From Krasilnikovia cinnamomea (GTDB lineage Bacteria; Actinomycetota; Actinomycetes; Mycobacteriales; Micromonosporaceae), in NCBI RefSeq assembly GCF_004217545.1, contig NZ_SHKY01000001.1, positions 5,518,001-5,582,000 on the forward strand: a stretch of 64,000 nt of DNA, read 5' to 3'. A program made the position numbers and the translations under genes. The notes beneath the pieces were generated by a model. It did no database searches. It saw only the letters and a program-made list of their open reading frames with translations, and was not told where the DNA came from. Of the stretch, positions 26,204 to 35,414 are shown in pieces (within the stretch, counting starts at the first letter, position 1; every line of letters starts with the position of its first letter).

Positions 26204-26569
26204 ATGAGGAGGAAGGTGGTCCGCGTGGCTCGCACGTTCACCGTTCTGCTTCTCCTCCTGGTAATGACCACGACGAGTTGCGGGCGCACCGACCGGCCGG
26301 GAACGCCCATCTCACCGGCCCCGACGACGAGCTCGGCGATACTGACGATGCCGGACGTGGTCGGGGAGAACGCCGCCGTGGCCGTCGACGAGCTGCAAAC
26401 ACTCGGCTTCAAGAGCATCGACCTGGGTACGGTGGACGGTCGGTGGATGGTCATCCTGCCGCAGAATTGGAGGGTACAGACGCAGTCGGCGAAGGCGGGG
26501 ACGCGGCTGGCCTCTGAGTCGAAGATTGTCCTCGGTTGCGCTCGTATCGGCGGGACACACTGGCCGTGA
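26204..26569 (+). CDS. PASTA-domain lipoprotein
   Basis: A 121-residue protein: hydrophobic signal (FTVLLLLLVMTTTSCGR) with a lipobox Cys, a short Pro/Thr linker and one PASTA domain (MPDVVGENAAVAVDELQTLG ... QSAKAGTRLASESKIVLGC). PASTA modules usually sense cell-wall muropeptides when attached to kinases; single-domain lipoproteins are common in actinobacteria and unassigned. The start could instead be one of two GTG codons 4 and 7 codons downstream, closer to the AGGAGGAAGG stretch. Confidence 0.75.
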   Translation: MRRKVVRVARTFTVLLLLLVMTTTSCGRTDRPGTPISPAPTTSSAILTMPDVVGENAAVAVDELQTLGFKSIDLGTVDGRWMVILPQNWRVQTQSAKAGTRLASESKIVLGCARIGGTHWP

Positions 26570-26750
26570 CACGCAACGGTCATTGCGATGACAGTGCACC
26601 CGTTCACCTGGCGGCCCACATTGGGCCCGTCCGGTCCTCGTCTCGTCGCGACCGACCAGGGAGGAACCGGTGTGGAACGCGGTTGCCGGGGCCACCGGAA
26701 GCGCGGACTGCCGGTGACGGCCGACGGGCGCCGGCCCCGGCGAAGGCCGG

Positions 26751-27644
26751 GTGATCGTGTTGCTGGCAGTCGCTCCGCTGACCGACCTCACCGCCTGGGT
26801 CGGCAGCAGCGGGCTCGAGATCGTGCTGTTCATCAGCGGCGCGGTGCTGCTGGCACGCACCACCCGGTGGACAAGCCAGCGGGCAACTCGGCGCATCGCG
26901 AACAGGTCACCGTCAGGTGGTGTGGACCCGATCCGCTCCGAGCGGGACAAGCATCTCCACGTCCTCGCCAACGGGATCAGGTGGGCGGTCGTCGTCGTCA
27001 TCTACTGCGTGACCGCGATTCTCGTCTTACAGCGGCTCAACGTGCCGATCACTGGACTGATAGCGCCCGCGGTGGTCGCCGGGATGGCACTTGGTATGGG
27101 TGCGCAGCGCCTGGTGCAGGACATCCTCGCCGGGTTCTTCATTATCGTCGAGCGTCAGTATGGCTTCGGTGACATCGTGCGAATCTCGGCGTTAGGATCC
27201 GAGACCGGGGTCGGCGGCACCGTCGAAGAGGTCACGCTCCGCGTTACCCGGCTGCGCACCGCCGATGGCGAGGTTGTCATCGTTCCCAACGGGCAGATCG
27301 TGCAGGTGACCAACGCGTCACGGGACTGGGCCCGAGCCGTCGTTGATGTGCCGGTACCGAGCACCGCCGATATCCGCAAGGTCCGCGCAGTTCTGGAACA
27401 GGTGGGCCTCGATGTCTACCTTGATGAGCAGCTGCGGCCGCTGCTGCTCGACCCGCCCTCGGCCCTCGGTGTGGAGACCCTGGAGGTGGACACGCTTCGG
27501 GTACGCATGGTGGCGCGCACGCTGCCCGGCAAACAGTTCCTGGTCGGTCGCGAACTTCGCTCCCGGGTCGCGGCTTCGCTCCAGACGGAGGGGATTCTCG
27601 TGCCAGCAGGGCTGGGCACCGCCGACCCCATCACCACACCATGA
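26751..27644 (+). CDS. MscS-family mechanosensitive ion channel
   Basis: A 297-residue membrane channel with helices at ~5-36, ~78-97 and the pore helix ~98-125, which has the MscS Gly/Ala pattern (PAVVAGMALGMGAQRLVQDI LAGF). The beta domain follows (YGFGDIVRISA ... GTVEEVTLRVTRLRTADGEV, IVPNGQIVQVTNASRDWARA). It would release solutes on hypo-osmotic shock. The GTG start has GAAGG 3-4 nt upstream. Its stop overlaps the next start (ATGA). Confidence 0.92.
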   Translation: MIVLLAVAPLTDLTAWVGSSGLEIVLFISGAVLLARTTRWTSQRATRRIANRSPSGGVDPIRSERDKHLHVLANGIRWAVVVVIYCVTAILVLQRLNVPITGLIAPAVVAGMALGMGAQRLVQDILAGFFIIVERQYGFGDIVRISALGSETGVGGTVEEVTLRVTRLRTADGEVVIVPNGQIVQVTNASRDWARAVVDVPVPSTADIRKVRAVLEQVGLDVYLDEQLRPLLLDPPSALGVETLEVDTLRVRMVARTLPGKQFLVGRELRSRVAASLQTEGILVPAGLGTADPITTP

Positions 27645-28003
27645 CCATCCGAGCGGTCATCGCGCGGGTTCGCATCTCGACGGTGCTGGCAGCACTGGTG
27701 TTCGTGGCGGCGCTCATCACGTACCTGCTCGTTCGACCGGAACCAACCCCCGGCGTCGAACACCACCCGCCCACCCCACCACGGCCGACCAGCGCGACGG
27801 TCACGCCTGCACCATCGCTACCGTCATCGACGCCGACCAGCGCGGCGCCGACGACGGTAGCGCCGACGTCTGCGCCGCCACGCCCCAGCGGCCACACCAC
27901 CGCCGGCTCGTCGCCATCGACCACGCCAACTGCGCCGTCACAGCCACCGTCGGGCACGCCATCTCCACCCTCCCCATCGGAAGAGTCATCCCCCGCTCGA
28001 TGA
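27641..28003 (+). CDS. Single-pass membrane protein with Pro/Ser/Thr-rich domain
   Basis: 120 residues: basic N-terminus, one helix (VLAALVFVAALITYLLV) and an extracytoplasmic Pro/Thr/Ser-rich low-complexity domain. Translationally coupled to the MscS gene. The low-complexity tail could cross or span the cell wall. No family recognised. Pro/Thr-rich composition continues in another frame downstream, so the natural C-terminus may have been lost by a frameshift. Confidence 0.65.
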   Translation: MTIRAVIARVRISTVLAALVFVAALITYLLVRPEPTPGVEHHPPTPPRPTSATVTPAPSLPSSTPTSAAPTTVAPTSAPPRPSGHTTAGSSPSTTPTAPSQPPSGTPSPPSPSEESSPAR

Positions 28004-28558
28004 CCGCCGCAGCCGCCCCGGGCGCTCCGCCATGTCGTCGGCGGGTTCCGCCGCGACACGTTCCGGTGTCACCCGGGCGTTGCTCGGACCTCGCCGACCG
28101 ACACCCAGCAACCACCGGCCGCCCTACCCCCGGTATCGCCCACCGTGACGATCGGCCCGGTGGCGACCACACCGCCCGGTCTGACAACCACAGCAGCGCA
28201 TCGGCGCCCCGGCCGGACTCCTCCGGTCGAAAGACCCCCGGCCCGGTCGAACCCCACTGGAGCCGCCGCGCTCAGCGGGAGCCGCATCAGCACCGGCCGG
28301 GCACCCGGGATCATCTTCACTTCGGCGGCGGACCGGCCCTCACCGGTGGCGGTGACCTGCTCAAGCTCGACGTCGTGGCGCCCGGTGGGGACCTCGTGGC
28401 CGCGGTGCCGCCGAAACCAGCCGGACCCGGGACGCTGCCGCAACCCTGCCCGGCTGCGACGCATGTGAGGGAGCAACGGGCGCGGCTGATGGGACCAACG
28501 GCTCTGGGCCCCCGGCTCCGGCTGCGATCGGATGATAGGGAAGCCGAAGGAGTCCGCC
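28004..28558. other. No intact gene; Pro/Thr-rich relic
   Basis: One plus frame (from about 28120 to 28468) keeps a Pro/Thr/Arg-rich composition like the tail of the preceding protein, but no domain is recognisable. The last ~70 nt carry the promoter region of the DUF1876 gene. Confidence 0.4.
28491..28505 (+). promoter_or_regulatory. Candidate dormancy-type operator upstream of DUF1876 gene
   Basis: GGGACCAACGGCTCT, 53 nt before the start codon. It matches 12 of 15 bases of the site upstream of the SPFH gene (AGGACCATCGGCCCT) and has the GGGAC/GNCCC flavour of DosR/DevR-type boxes. Confidence 0.45.
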
Positions 28559-28834
28559 ATGACACACATCCGTACCTGGAACGTCGAGATTTCGATCAGC
28601 GAGCACGAGGACGAGCGAAACACCTATGCGGAGGCGCGGCTGCACAGCGGTGCGCGGCCGATGCTGCGCGGCGAGGGGCAGGCGCGGCGTCGGCCGTCGG
28701 ATCAGGAGGTCCCCGAGATCGGCGACGAGCTCGCCGTCGCCCGCGCGCTCTCCGATCTGGGTCACAGGCTGTTGGAGGCCGCCGTCGCAGATATCGAGCA
28801 GTTCACTGACAAGCCGATGCGTCTGGCGCGCTGA
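28559..28834 (+). CDS. DUF1876 (Rv1738-like) dormancy-associated protein
   Basis: A 91-residue protein: WNVEISISEHEDERNTYAEA, RLHSGARPMLRGEGQARRRP and a helical C-terminus (VARALSDLGHRLLEAAVADI). This is the DUF1876 family, whose mycobacterial member Rv1738 belongs to the hypoxia-induced DosR regulon and resembles ribosome-hibernation factors in fold. AAGGAG lies 7 nt before the ATG. The candidate operator upstream supports oxygen or stress control. Confidence 0.9.
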   Translation: MTHIRTWNVEISISEHEDERNTYAEARLHSGARPMLRGEGQARRRPSDQEVPEIGDELAVARALSDLGHRLLEAAVADIEQFTDKPMRLAR

Positions 28835-28856
28835 GGGGCGGAGACGAGACGAGACC

Positions 28857-29390
28857 GTGACATCGAGCATGCGGACTGCGGGCGGGCTGGCCCACGAGCC
28901 GTGGCGCAGCTGTGCCGGCTTCTGTGGCCTGGACGTCGTTGATCAGCCGTCCGGTGTCCTTACGGCGGGCGAGGGCCGGGCTCTGCGGCGGCTCGCCGAG
29001 GAGGTCAAGCTGGGTCGTGACCTGATCACCGAGTTCGCCGACCGGTACGAGCCGTTCCCCGGCCGCCTCGCTTGGAGTCAGGTGCGGGAGCTGCTGGCTG
29101 TGCGAACGCTACTCGACCGCTACGGCCTGTCTGATCCCACCGTCGGCCTCGCGCCGGGTGGGTTCACGGAGGTGGCGGTACGGGCCCGCTACGACGGCCT
29201 GCGGGCCGCCGGGCGCAGGGACCGTGCGGCCGCGCTGGCAGCGGTGGCAGCGCATGCCTGCGACGTGATCGCGCTGCTCGGCCGCGACCTCGCCGCGACC
29301 ACCGCTCCCGACGTCCGGCACACCTGCCTGCATGTGCTCGCCGCGGCGCACCAGCAGCTGCGCGTGGTGCAGGCGTGGAGCAGCCGTTAG
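28857..29390 (+). CDS. Helical protein of unknown function (possibly DUF2202/ferritin-like)
   Basis: A 177-residue, mostly helical protein. The segment RRLAEEVKLGRDLITEFADR resembles the E-x-x-LARD helix of DUF2202 ferritin-like proteins, but the other metal ligands of that family cannot be confirmed by eye. It contains an N-terminal Cys pair (SCAGFCGLD) and His residues (AAHACD; RHTCLHVLAAAHQQ). It follows the DUF1876 gene by 22 nt and is probably co-transcribed. Confidence 0.55.
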   Translation: MTSSMRTAGGLAHEPWRSCAGFCGLDVVDQPSGVLTAGEGRALRRLAEEVKLGRDLITEFADRYEPFPGRLAWSQVRELLAVRTLLDRYGLSDPTVGLAPGGFTEVAVRARYDGLRAAGRRDRAAALAAVAAHACDVIALLGRDLAATTAPDVRHTCLHVLAAAHQQLRVVQAWSSR

Positions 29391-29689
29391 GCCCCGCCGG
29401 GCCGTTCGGCCCTGGGCGGTAGGCGATGTCATCCTCCCTCGCGGTGGTCGCCGAGCAGACTGCGGCTTGGAGTTCCTGCCGCGCCTTGTGGAGCTGCACG
29501 CGTACCCCGAGGACGCGGCGTGGCCCGCCGTCTACAGAGGGTGACCGAGTGCGGTCTCCGTCGGCCCGCCACTCGGCGGTGACCGGCCGCGTTGGGTGCA
29601 GGCGGCCTGCGACCCGTACGCCCCGCGGCGGGATCTCGGCGATGCCGTCGCCTGCAGGTCAGCCGATCTGTGCGCCGGGCCGAATGCAG
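29391..29689. other. No gene recognised between convergent genes
   Basis: No frame shows a recognisable protein in this spacer between the 3' ends of the helical protein gene and the universal stress protein gene. It begins with a GGCCCCGCCGGGCC palindrome (29392-29403 region) that could act as a terminator. Confidence 0.4.
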
Positions 29690-30565
29690 CTATGACGTCA
29701 GTGCCACCACGACGGCGGCTGGACGGCTCTTCGGGCGAGGGGCCATGGTCGGCATGAGGCCCCGGACGATCACGACGGGCGCGGGCGAGTGATGCAACAA
29801 TGTCTGCGCCACGGATCCGAGCAGACCTCCGTACGCCTGCCGGCCCCGTGCCCCCACGACGACGAGCCCCGCGTCCTGTGCCACGTAGCGCAGCACGGTG
29901 GCCGGTTCCCCCTCGAGCACACGGACGTCCGCCGCAAGCGGGTACCGGTCCTCGCGAGCGGCGACGAGGCGGGCAAGAGCCGAGACGCGGAGGGCATGGT
30001 CCTGCTCGGTGCAGGTCGCGGAGTCCCACACATGGACAATGATCAGATTCGTCGTGCGCTGGGCGGCGGCGTCGAAGGCGAAGTCGAGGGCCAGTTCGGA
30101 CGCGGCGGATCCGTTGACCCCGACCAGGACTGGGCCGTCCGACAGCGGTGCAGCTCGGGTCACCATCACGCTGCAGGGCGCCCGGGCCACGATCTGGGTT
30201 GCCACGGCATCGCGGGGCAAGCAGATACGGGAGTTCAGATCGCCGTCGCCGATGACGGTCATCGCCGCGGCATGGGACTTCCGGAGCAGTCCCGTCACGG
30301 CGGAGCCTTCCACGAGCTGCGTCGTGACGCTCAAGTCCGGAGCGACCCGGGCAGCGGCGGCCGCGGCAGCTCGTACCAATTTCTGCCCGGCCGGCCCGGG
30401 ATTGACAGAAGCCAGCGCGGTGAGCGTGGGCAACCAGTTGAACGCGTGCACCAGGTGTAATGGACATCCGTGCCGTGCCGCCTCGCGCGCGGCGGCCTCG
30501 ACCGCCCTCTGGCTGGAGGGCGAGCCACTGACGCCGGCCACGACCGATGGGCGCGAGGTTCGCAT
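29690..30565 (-). CDS. Universal stress protein, two UspA domains
   Basis: A 291-residue tandem UspA protein. Domain 1 (~6-136) opens VVAGVSGSPSSQRAV and has a degenerate nucleotide loop (MTVIGDGDLNS). Domain 2 (~144-275) opens VLVGVNGSAASELAL and keeps the ATP-binding loop GARGRQAYGGLLGSVAQTLL (G-x2-G-x9-G-S). Such proteins are induced in dormancy and hypoxia regulons in actinobacteria. A short Ala/Val-rich extension follows domain 2. A motif related to the DUF1876 operator lies about 50 nt upstream. Confidence 0.92.
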   Translation of the reverse strand: MRTSRPSVVAGVSGSPSSQRAVEAAAREAARHGCPLHLVHAFNWLPTLTALASVNPGPAGQKLVRAAAAAAARVAPDLSVTTQLVEGSAVTGLLRKSHAAAMTVIGDGDLNSRICLPRDAVATQIVARAPCSVMVTRAAPLSDGPVLVGVNGSAASELALDFAFDAAAQRTTNLIIVHVWDSATCTEQDHALRVSALARLVAAREDRYPLAADVRVLEGEPATVLRYVAQDAGLVVVGARGRQAYGGLLGSVAQTLLHHSPAPVVIVRGLMPTMAPRPKSRPAAVVVALTS

Positions 30566-30614
30566 GGTGCCTCCCCTTCACACCTCCACCGTATCTGCGG
30601 TGCGGGCCGGGTGA

Positions 30615-30630
30615 ACGGGCCGGAAGCCCT
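30615..30630 (-). promoter_or_regulatory. Weak relative of the dormancy-type motif upstream of usp
   Basis: Minus-strand AGGGCTTCCGGCCCGT, about 50 nt before the stress-protein start. It agrees at 10 of 15 positions with the SPFH-upstream site. Confidence 0.25.
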
Positions 30631-30639
30631 GTCCACCGG

Positions 30640-31077
30640 GCCAGGCCAGCTCGCCAGCGAGCGTGCGGCCGCCTTGGTCGTCTACCGCGACGTCGAGACC
30701 GGATCTCCGCACACGTCGGGCTCGACCCACGCGCGGCGCCGGCAATAGCGCGGGTTCCAGCTCGACCAGCCGCTTTGGCACGTCCAGGCTGACGCACCCG
30801 CCCGACAGGTCCAGTGGTCCCCGGTCCGGACACCCCACACGATGCTCTCCGCGGCCACGGCCGCCCGGGCCACCACCCGGATCCCACCATGTCCCAGGGC
30901 CCCGCGCTTCGGCTCCCTCAGCAACCAGCGGTGCCGCTCGTCCAGACGCGGAAATAGCACCCGCAGCTTCACGGCCAGTTTGGCTGCAACGTCTTCAGCC
31001 AACTTCATGAGGACGTCATGTTCGGCACAATGCCGATCCGTTACGCCGTCCCGGCACTTGACGCGATTCGCCGTCAC
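30640..31077 (-). pseudogene. ISAzo13-family transposase N-terminal remnant
   Basis: The minus frame reads KLAVKLRVLFPRLDERHRWL and RGALGHGGIRVVARAAVAAE, matching the ISAzo13-type start (LLPHLDERQRR...GHGGIxxVARAAG). After shifts, fragments VEPDVCGDPVSTSR and AGELAWPGG of the following domain appear in other frames. Only the N-terminal ~100 residues are traceable. Confidence 0.7.
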
Positions 31078-31178
31078 CCCTGATGGCTCTCGGCCTGTGG
31101 ACCAGCCGGCCCGGATGCCGTCCCTCGTTGTGGTTTCGCAAGTTCGGCGCGATGGAGTCCCGGCAGGGAGAGGATTTC

Positions 31179-31286
31179 ATGAACAGGTACCTGGTTCGGA
31201 TAGTGCTCGTATGTCTCGTCGGTGTGGTCGGCGGCGGCGCGTGGGTGAACAGCGCACAGGCCAGCAGCGCAGGCGCGGCCACGTTC
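31179..31286 (+). pseudogene. 5' fragment of a small secreted protein
   Basis: A complete signal peptide ([32 protein letters not shown]) with a GGGAGAGG ribosome-binding site is followed directly, at about 31286, by alcohol-dehydrogenase sequence in another frame. The mature protein is missing; a deletion has joined two genes. Confidence 0.6.
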
Positions 31287-32132
31287 CGATGTGGCCACCG
31301 GAGAGCTGCCGACGCATCGGCGCTTGGTGGTGCCGGGCCATGAAATCGTGGGGCGTGTGCTGGAGATGGGTCCGGGCGCCACCGGGTTCCGGCCGGGTGA
31401 CCGGGTGGGCGTCGCCTGGTTGCGTCATGTGGACGGCACATGCCGTTACTGCCGTAACGATGCGGAGAACTTGTGCCCGTCGTCCCGGTACACTGGCTGG
31501 GACGCCGACGGCGGATATGCCGATTTCACGACGGTGCAGGCGGACTTCGCGTACCGGTTGCCCGACGGCTACTCCGACGCCGAGCTCGCGCCGCTGTTGT
31601 GCGGGGGCATCATCGGATATCGTGCGCTGCGCCGGCGGGCGCCTCGGCATCTACGGGTTCGGCGCGTCGGCGCACCTGGCGGCACAGATCGCCATTGCCG
31701 AGGGAGCGCGGGTGCACGTGCTCACTCGTTTCGTCGCAGGCGCGGAAGCTCGCCCTGGAGCTCGGTGCGGCATCGGCGGGTGGTGCGTACGACGAGCTGC
31801 CCGAGCCGATGGACGCCGCGGTGCTGTTCGCGCCGGTCGGCGACCTGGTGCCGGTTGCCTTGCAGGCTCTCGACCGGGGCGGCACGCTGGCGATCGCCGG
31901 GATCTACCTGAGCGACATCCCGCCGCTGCAGTACGAGCGTGACCTGTTCCAGGAGAGGACGGTCCGCAGCGTCACCGCCAGCACCCGACAGGATGGCCGC
32001 GACCTGTTGGACTTCGCCGCCCGTCACCGGCTGCGGGTCGCGGTCACTCTCTACCCGATGACAAGGGCGCCTGATGCGCTGGCGGACCTCGCGGATGACC
32101 GGGTGAACGGGGCCGCCGTCCTGCTGCCGTGA
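31287..32132 (+). pseudogene. Zinc-dependent alcohol dehydrogenase, truncated and frameshifted
   Basis: The protein begins inside the catalytic domain ([20 protein letters not shown]) without its N-terminal ~40 residues and catalytic zinc Cys. It keeps the structural-zinc loop ([12 protein letters not shown]) and [14 protein letters not shown]. The frame changes near 31635 into [20 protein letters not shown] (NAD-binding) and again near 31740 into [20 protein letters not shown], and runs to [14 protein letters not shown]. The family is the NAD-dependent ADH found in actinobacterial dormancy clusters. Truncation plus two shifts make it a pseudogene. Confidence 0.85.
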
Positions 32133-32281
32133 CCAGCGGTCGGAACGGGTCGGTCAGGCTCGGATGGCTACCACGACAAGAGCACTCGGGCTGCCGGTCT
32201 CACCGCTGTTGTACAGGCCGACTTGGCACGTGCCGGCCGGGCGTTGCCGGGCCAGTCTGACACCGGCGGAACGATCGCATG

Positions 32282-33481
32282 TCAAGCCGCGGTGTGCCGG
32301 CGCCGGGTCAGGAAGGCGCTGCCCCTGTGGTTCGGCTGCCGGGAGAGGGCCCGGGCCGCTCCGGCGGGCGCCGTGTCGTACGGGGCCTGCCACGTGGCCG
32401 CCGCCAGCTCGGCCACCAGCTGAGCCGGAGACTCCGCCCGGGTCCAGGCTTCTCGCTGGCGATCTGCGCCGGTGCCTCTGATCTTGAGAGCCCTCAACAG
32501 GTGGGCGACCGTCGCGGCGTCGCCGGACGCGGCCAGAGCGGGGCCGGCGTGGTCTACCAGTCGCCGCACCAGCGTCCACGGCTGGATGAATGCGCCATTC
32601 CGTGGGTCGATCGCGGGGCCCGCCGGTCCGTGCCTCGCGGCGGCGTCCAGGCCTGCGACGATCGTCGCCCGGGGCGGGTGGGGCATCGGTTTGCCCGCCT
32701 GGGTGTCGGCGACGGCGGTGGTGACGAGGGCGCGGACCAGCACCGCAAGAAGCAGTGCGGTGTCCACATCGGGGCAGACATCGGCGACCCGGACCTCGAC
32801 GGTCGGATACCGCGGCGACAGCCGGGCGAGCAGGTAGATGCTGCGCTGGTCCAGTGCTGCGCCGCCTCCGATCAGCTTGCCGACGGCGCGATCGTAGGCC
32901 GCCGCGTCGGCCCATATCGACGGCGGCCCGGCGGTGGGCCATCGGGCCAGGCTCGGGTAACGGCGGCTTGCCCAGCCGGTGTCGTGGCCGTTCTCCAGCG
33001 GGGAGTTGGCGCTGAGCGCGAGCAGGGTGGGCAGCCACGGCCGGAACCGGGCCAGGACCTGGACGCCGTGTTCGCGTGAGGGCACGCCGACGTGGACGTG
33101 ACAGGCGCAGATGCCGGAGCCGGCGGTGAGGCTGGGATACCGTCGCGCGAGCTCGCGGTAGCGGGGATCGTCGGTGAGCGCGGCCAGCCCTGGTGTCGGG
33201 TATGGCGAGGTGCCGCTGGCTACGAGTTGGCAGCCGCACCTCTGGGCGGCCTCGGACCCCAGTTGCCGCAGGCGTCGCAGTTCGGCGTGCAGCTGGTCGG
33301 CGTTGTCGCAGACTCGGGTCGCGGTCTCGAGCTGGTATCGCATCAGCTCGGCGCGTGGCCCGGGCCGGCCGTGCAGCAGCCGCAGCAGCCGCGGCGCGGC
33401 CGGGACCGGGTGCCCGCTGGCCGGGTCCAGCAGGAGGAACTCCTCCTCGACGCCGAAGGTCGGCGGTCGGCGGGCGGTCAT
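32282..33481 (-). CDS. YbdK-type carboxylate-amine ligase (glutamate-cysteine ligase family 2)
   Basis: A 399-residue enzyme of the GCS2 family: N-terminal FGVEEEFLLLD (metal/ATP site), ELMRYQLETATRVC, GSGICACHVHVGV, and the C-terminal RPTVEVRVADVCPD-like stretch (YPTVEVRVADVC). Family members form gamma-glutamyl amide bonds by an ATP-dependent ligase reaction; the physiological substrate is unproven and could be cysteine. The gene lies 24 nt downstream of the SPFH gene on the same strand, so the two form an operon under the SPFH promoter. Confidence 0.9.
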   Translation of the reverse strand: MTARRPPTFGVEEEFLLLDPASGHPVPAAPRLLRLLHGRPGPRAELMRYQLETATRVCDNADQLHAELRRLRQLGSEAAQRCGCQLVASGTSPYPTPGLAALTDDPRYRELARRYPSLTAGSGICACHVHVGVPSREHGVQVLARFRPWLPTLLALSANSPLENGHDTGWASRRYPSLARWPTAGPPSIWADAAAYDRAVGKLIGGGAALDQRSIYLLARLSPRYPTVEVRVADVCPDVDTALLLAVLVRALVTTAVADTQAGKPMPHPPRATIVAGLDAAARHGPAGPAIDPRNGAFIQPWTLVRRLVDHAGPALAASGDAATVAHLLRALKIRGTGADRQREAWTRAESPAQLVAELAAATWQAPYDTAPAGAARALSRQPNHRGSAFLTRRRHTAA

Positions 33482-33505
33482 GGCGCCCTCCTGGGCTCGG
33501 TGGGA

Positions 33506-34327
33506 TCAGTGCGCGGCCGTGAGCGGGTGGACGATCGGTGCGGACGTCGTCGCTTGCGCGGCGGAGGTTTCCTGTTCCAGGAATCGGTTCAGCTCACCTA
33601 TCGTGCTCATCAGCGGTGCTGGGAAGACCACGGTGGAGTTCTTGTCGACCGCGATCTCCACGAGCGACTGCAGGTTGCGCAGCTGCAGCGCGAGCGGGTG
33701 GGCCATCATGGTGTCGGACGCGTCGCCCAGCGCGGACGCGGCGAGCGCTTCGCCCTCGGCGTTGATGATCTTTGCGCGCTTTTCCCGTTCGGCCTCGGCC
33801 TGGCGGGCCATGGCGCGTTTCATGGCGTCGGGCAGCTGGATGTCCTTGAGTTCGACGAGGGTGACCTCGACGCCCCAGTCGACGGTGGTGAGGTCGAGGA
33901 TCTGGCGGATGTCGGCGTTGATCCGCTCGGTCTCGGCGAGGGTCTCGTCGAGGCTGTGCTGGCCGACGACCTTGCGCAGGGTGGTCTGGGCGATCTGGTT
34001 GATGGCCGCGCGCACATTCTCGATCGCCACGACCGATTTGATGGCGTCGACGACCCGGAAGTACGCGACGGCGGAGACGTCGACGCTGACGTTGTCGCGG
34101 GTGATGATGCCCTGCGATTGGATCGGCATGGTGACGATCCGCAGCGAGACCCGGTGCATGACGTCGATGATCGGGATGAGCAGGCGCAGGCCCGGTTCCC
34201 GGGCGCCGACGACCCGGCCCAGCCGGAACACGACACCACGCTCGTACTGCTTCACGACGCGAACCGAGAGGACCAGCAGCAGAGCAATCACCGCCACGAC
34301 GATCAGAGTGATGACCCAGGTGTTCAT
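33506..34327 (-). CDS. SPFH/stomatin-like membrane protein (slipin)
   Basis: 273 residues: one N-terminal helix ([18 protein letters not shown]), then the SPFH/band-7 domain ([56 protein letters not shown]), a coiled region ([20 protein letters not shown]) and a tail. Slipins form membrane scaffolds that organise or regulate other proteins. The partner NfeD protease is not seen nearby. GGAGG 7 nt before the ATG fixes the start. A strong candidate dormancy motif is 96 nt upstream. Confidence 0.93.
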   Translation of the reverse strand: MNTWVITLIVVAVIALLLVLSVRVVKQYERGVVFRLGRVVGAREPGLRLLIPIIDVMHRVSLRIVTMPIQSQGIITRDNVSVDVSAVAYFRVVDAIKSVVAIENVRAAINQIAQTTLRKVVGQHSLDETLAETERINADIRQILDLTTVDWGVEVTLVELKDIQLPDAMKRAMARQAEAEREKRAKIINAEGEALAASALGDASDTMMAHPLALQLRNLQSLVEIAVDKNSTVVFPAPLMSTIGELNRFLEQETSAAQATTSAPIVHPLTAAH

Positions 34328-34422
34328 TCGGGCTCCTCCGGCGCGGGCGCCGGATCGGCGGGCTGGGTGCCCGAGATGGCGCCCGTGCAGTCCCACCATC
34401 CGTCCCGGGACCCGCCGCTGCC

Positions 34423-34437
34423 AGGGCCGATGGTCCT
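34423..34437 (-). promoter_or_regulatory. Candidate dormancy-type operator upstream of SPFH operon
   Basis: On the minus strand AGGACCATCGGCCCT. It shares 12 of 15 bases with the site before the DUF1876 gene, giving RGGACCAWCGGCYCT. Confidence 0.45.
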
Positions 34438-34439
34438 AG

Positions 34440-35220
34440 ATCATGCTGATGTCGGTCCCTGGTGGTCACGATCGTCCGCCACCGGGTTCGGGCCGGCGGC
34501 CGGTGGGGTGGGCTGCGGGGCCATGCCCAGGTGCAACGTGGTGGAGGTGGCTGTCATCCGGGTTTCTCGGCGCGATGCGGCCCGTTCGGGGGCGCGGGCC
34601 GTCGCGCCGGAACGCTCAGGGTCGCCCGATTCATCAACGCGAGGCAGGCAAGCACCGACAGGACCCGTTCGCTGTCGGCGCCTGGGTCGCCGCCCACGGT
34701 GATGCGCCGATTGTCGCGCGCAGGGCGGCCCGGGTCGCTGCGGACTCCAACCGGGCACCGGCGCTGGCGAGCGCGCCGAGCCGGAGCGGCGGTTCGATGG
34801 GCCGGCCCGGCGAGGTGTTGGCGCTGCTCATCGAGTTTGTCCAGCTGATATCCGCCGGCCAGCACGCGCAGCATCTCGGCGGTGGGCCGGAACTGCCAGC
34901 CGGCCAGAACGCCCAGGTGCCACAGCAGGGCGCGGCCGACGCGTGCTCTGCCTCGGCGGGGACTGCCCAGACCGGACCTGCCGCCCGCACGAGGTGCACA
35001 CCAGCTCGGGTCAGTTCGATGACCTCGTGTTTGATCGCAGTGAGTGACGAGCGGGCTGGCTCGGCAAACCCTGCAAACGTGCCAGCCGTGCCCGGTGCGC
35101 ACCAGCGGCCCGGCGGGGCGGATCATCGAGCGGTCCAGGTGCCGCCGCCGTGGTGCGTCCAGGGTGCCTACGTCACACACGCCCAGCACCGTGCCGGTAG
35201 CCATGCCGACGTTCGCGTGC
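34440..35220. other. Decayed region, no gene assigned
   Basis: Minus-strand frames contain protein-like stretches (SSLTAIKHEVIELTRAGVHL and, in another frame, GRALLWHLGVLAGWQFRPTA, LRVLAGGYQLDKLDEQRQHL) that might be one gene with a frameshift near 34940. I recognise no family and cannot assign a function. Confidence 0.3.
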
Positions 35221-35224
35221 GGCC

Positions 35225-35400
35225 CGCGCTGGCACCACTAGCTGCGCTGGCCGACCCCCGTCAGCCGCGCCTACTACGCCGCAAACGGGCCCAAGGCAAA
35301 CGGCACAACGCCGCCCTCATCTGCCTCGGCCGCCGCCGCTGCGACGTCGTATTCGCCATGCTCCGAGACAACGCCCCTACCAGCCGCGGCCGGTTCTCGC
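35225..35400 (+). pseudogene. IS110-family transposase C-terminal remnant
   Basis: The frame reads RKRAQGKRHNAALICLGRRR and CDVVFAMLRDN, matching the C-terminal end of IS110-type transposases (YYDRKRAEGKRHNxALxxLARRRxxVLxAMLRD). Nothing of the catalytic part remains. Confidence 0.65.
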
Positions 35401-35414
35401 CCTGCCATCACCGG

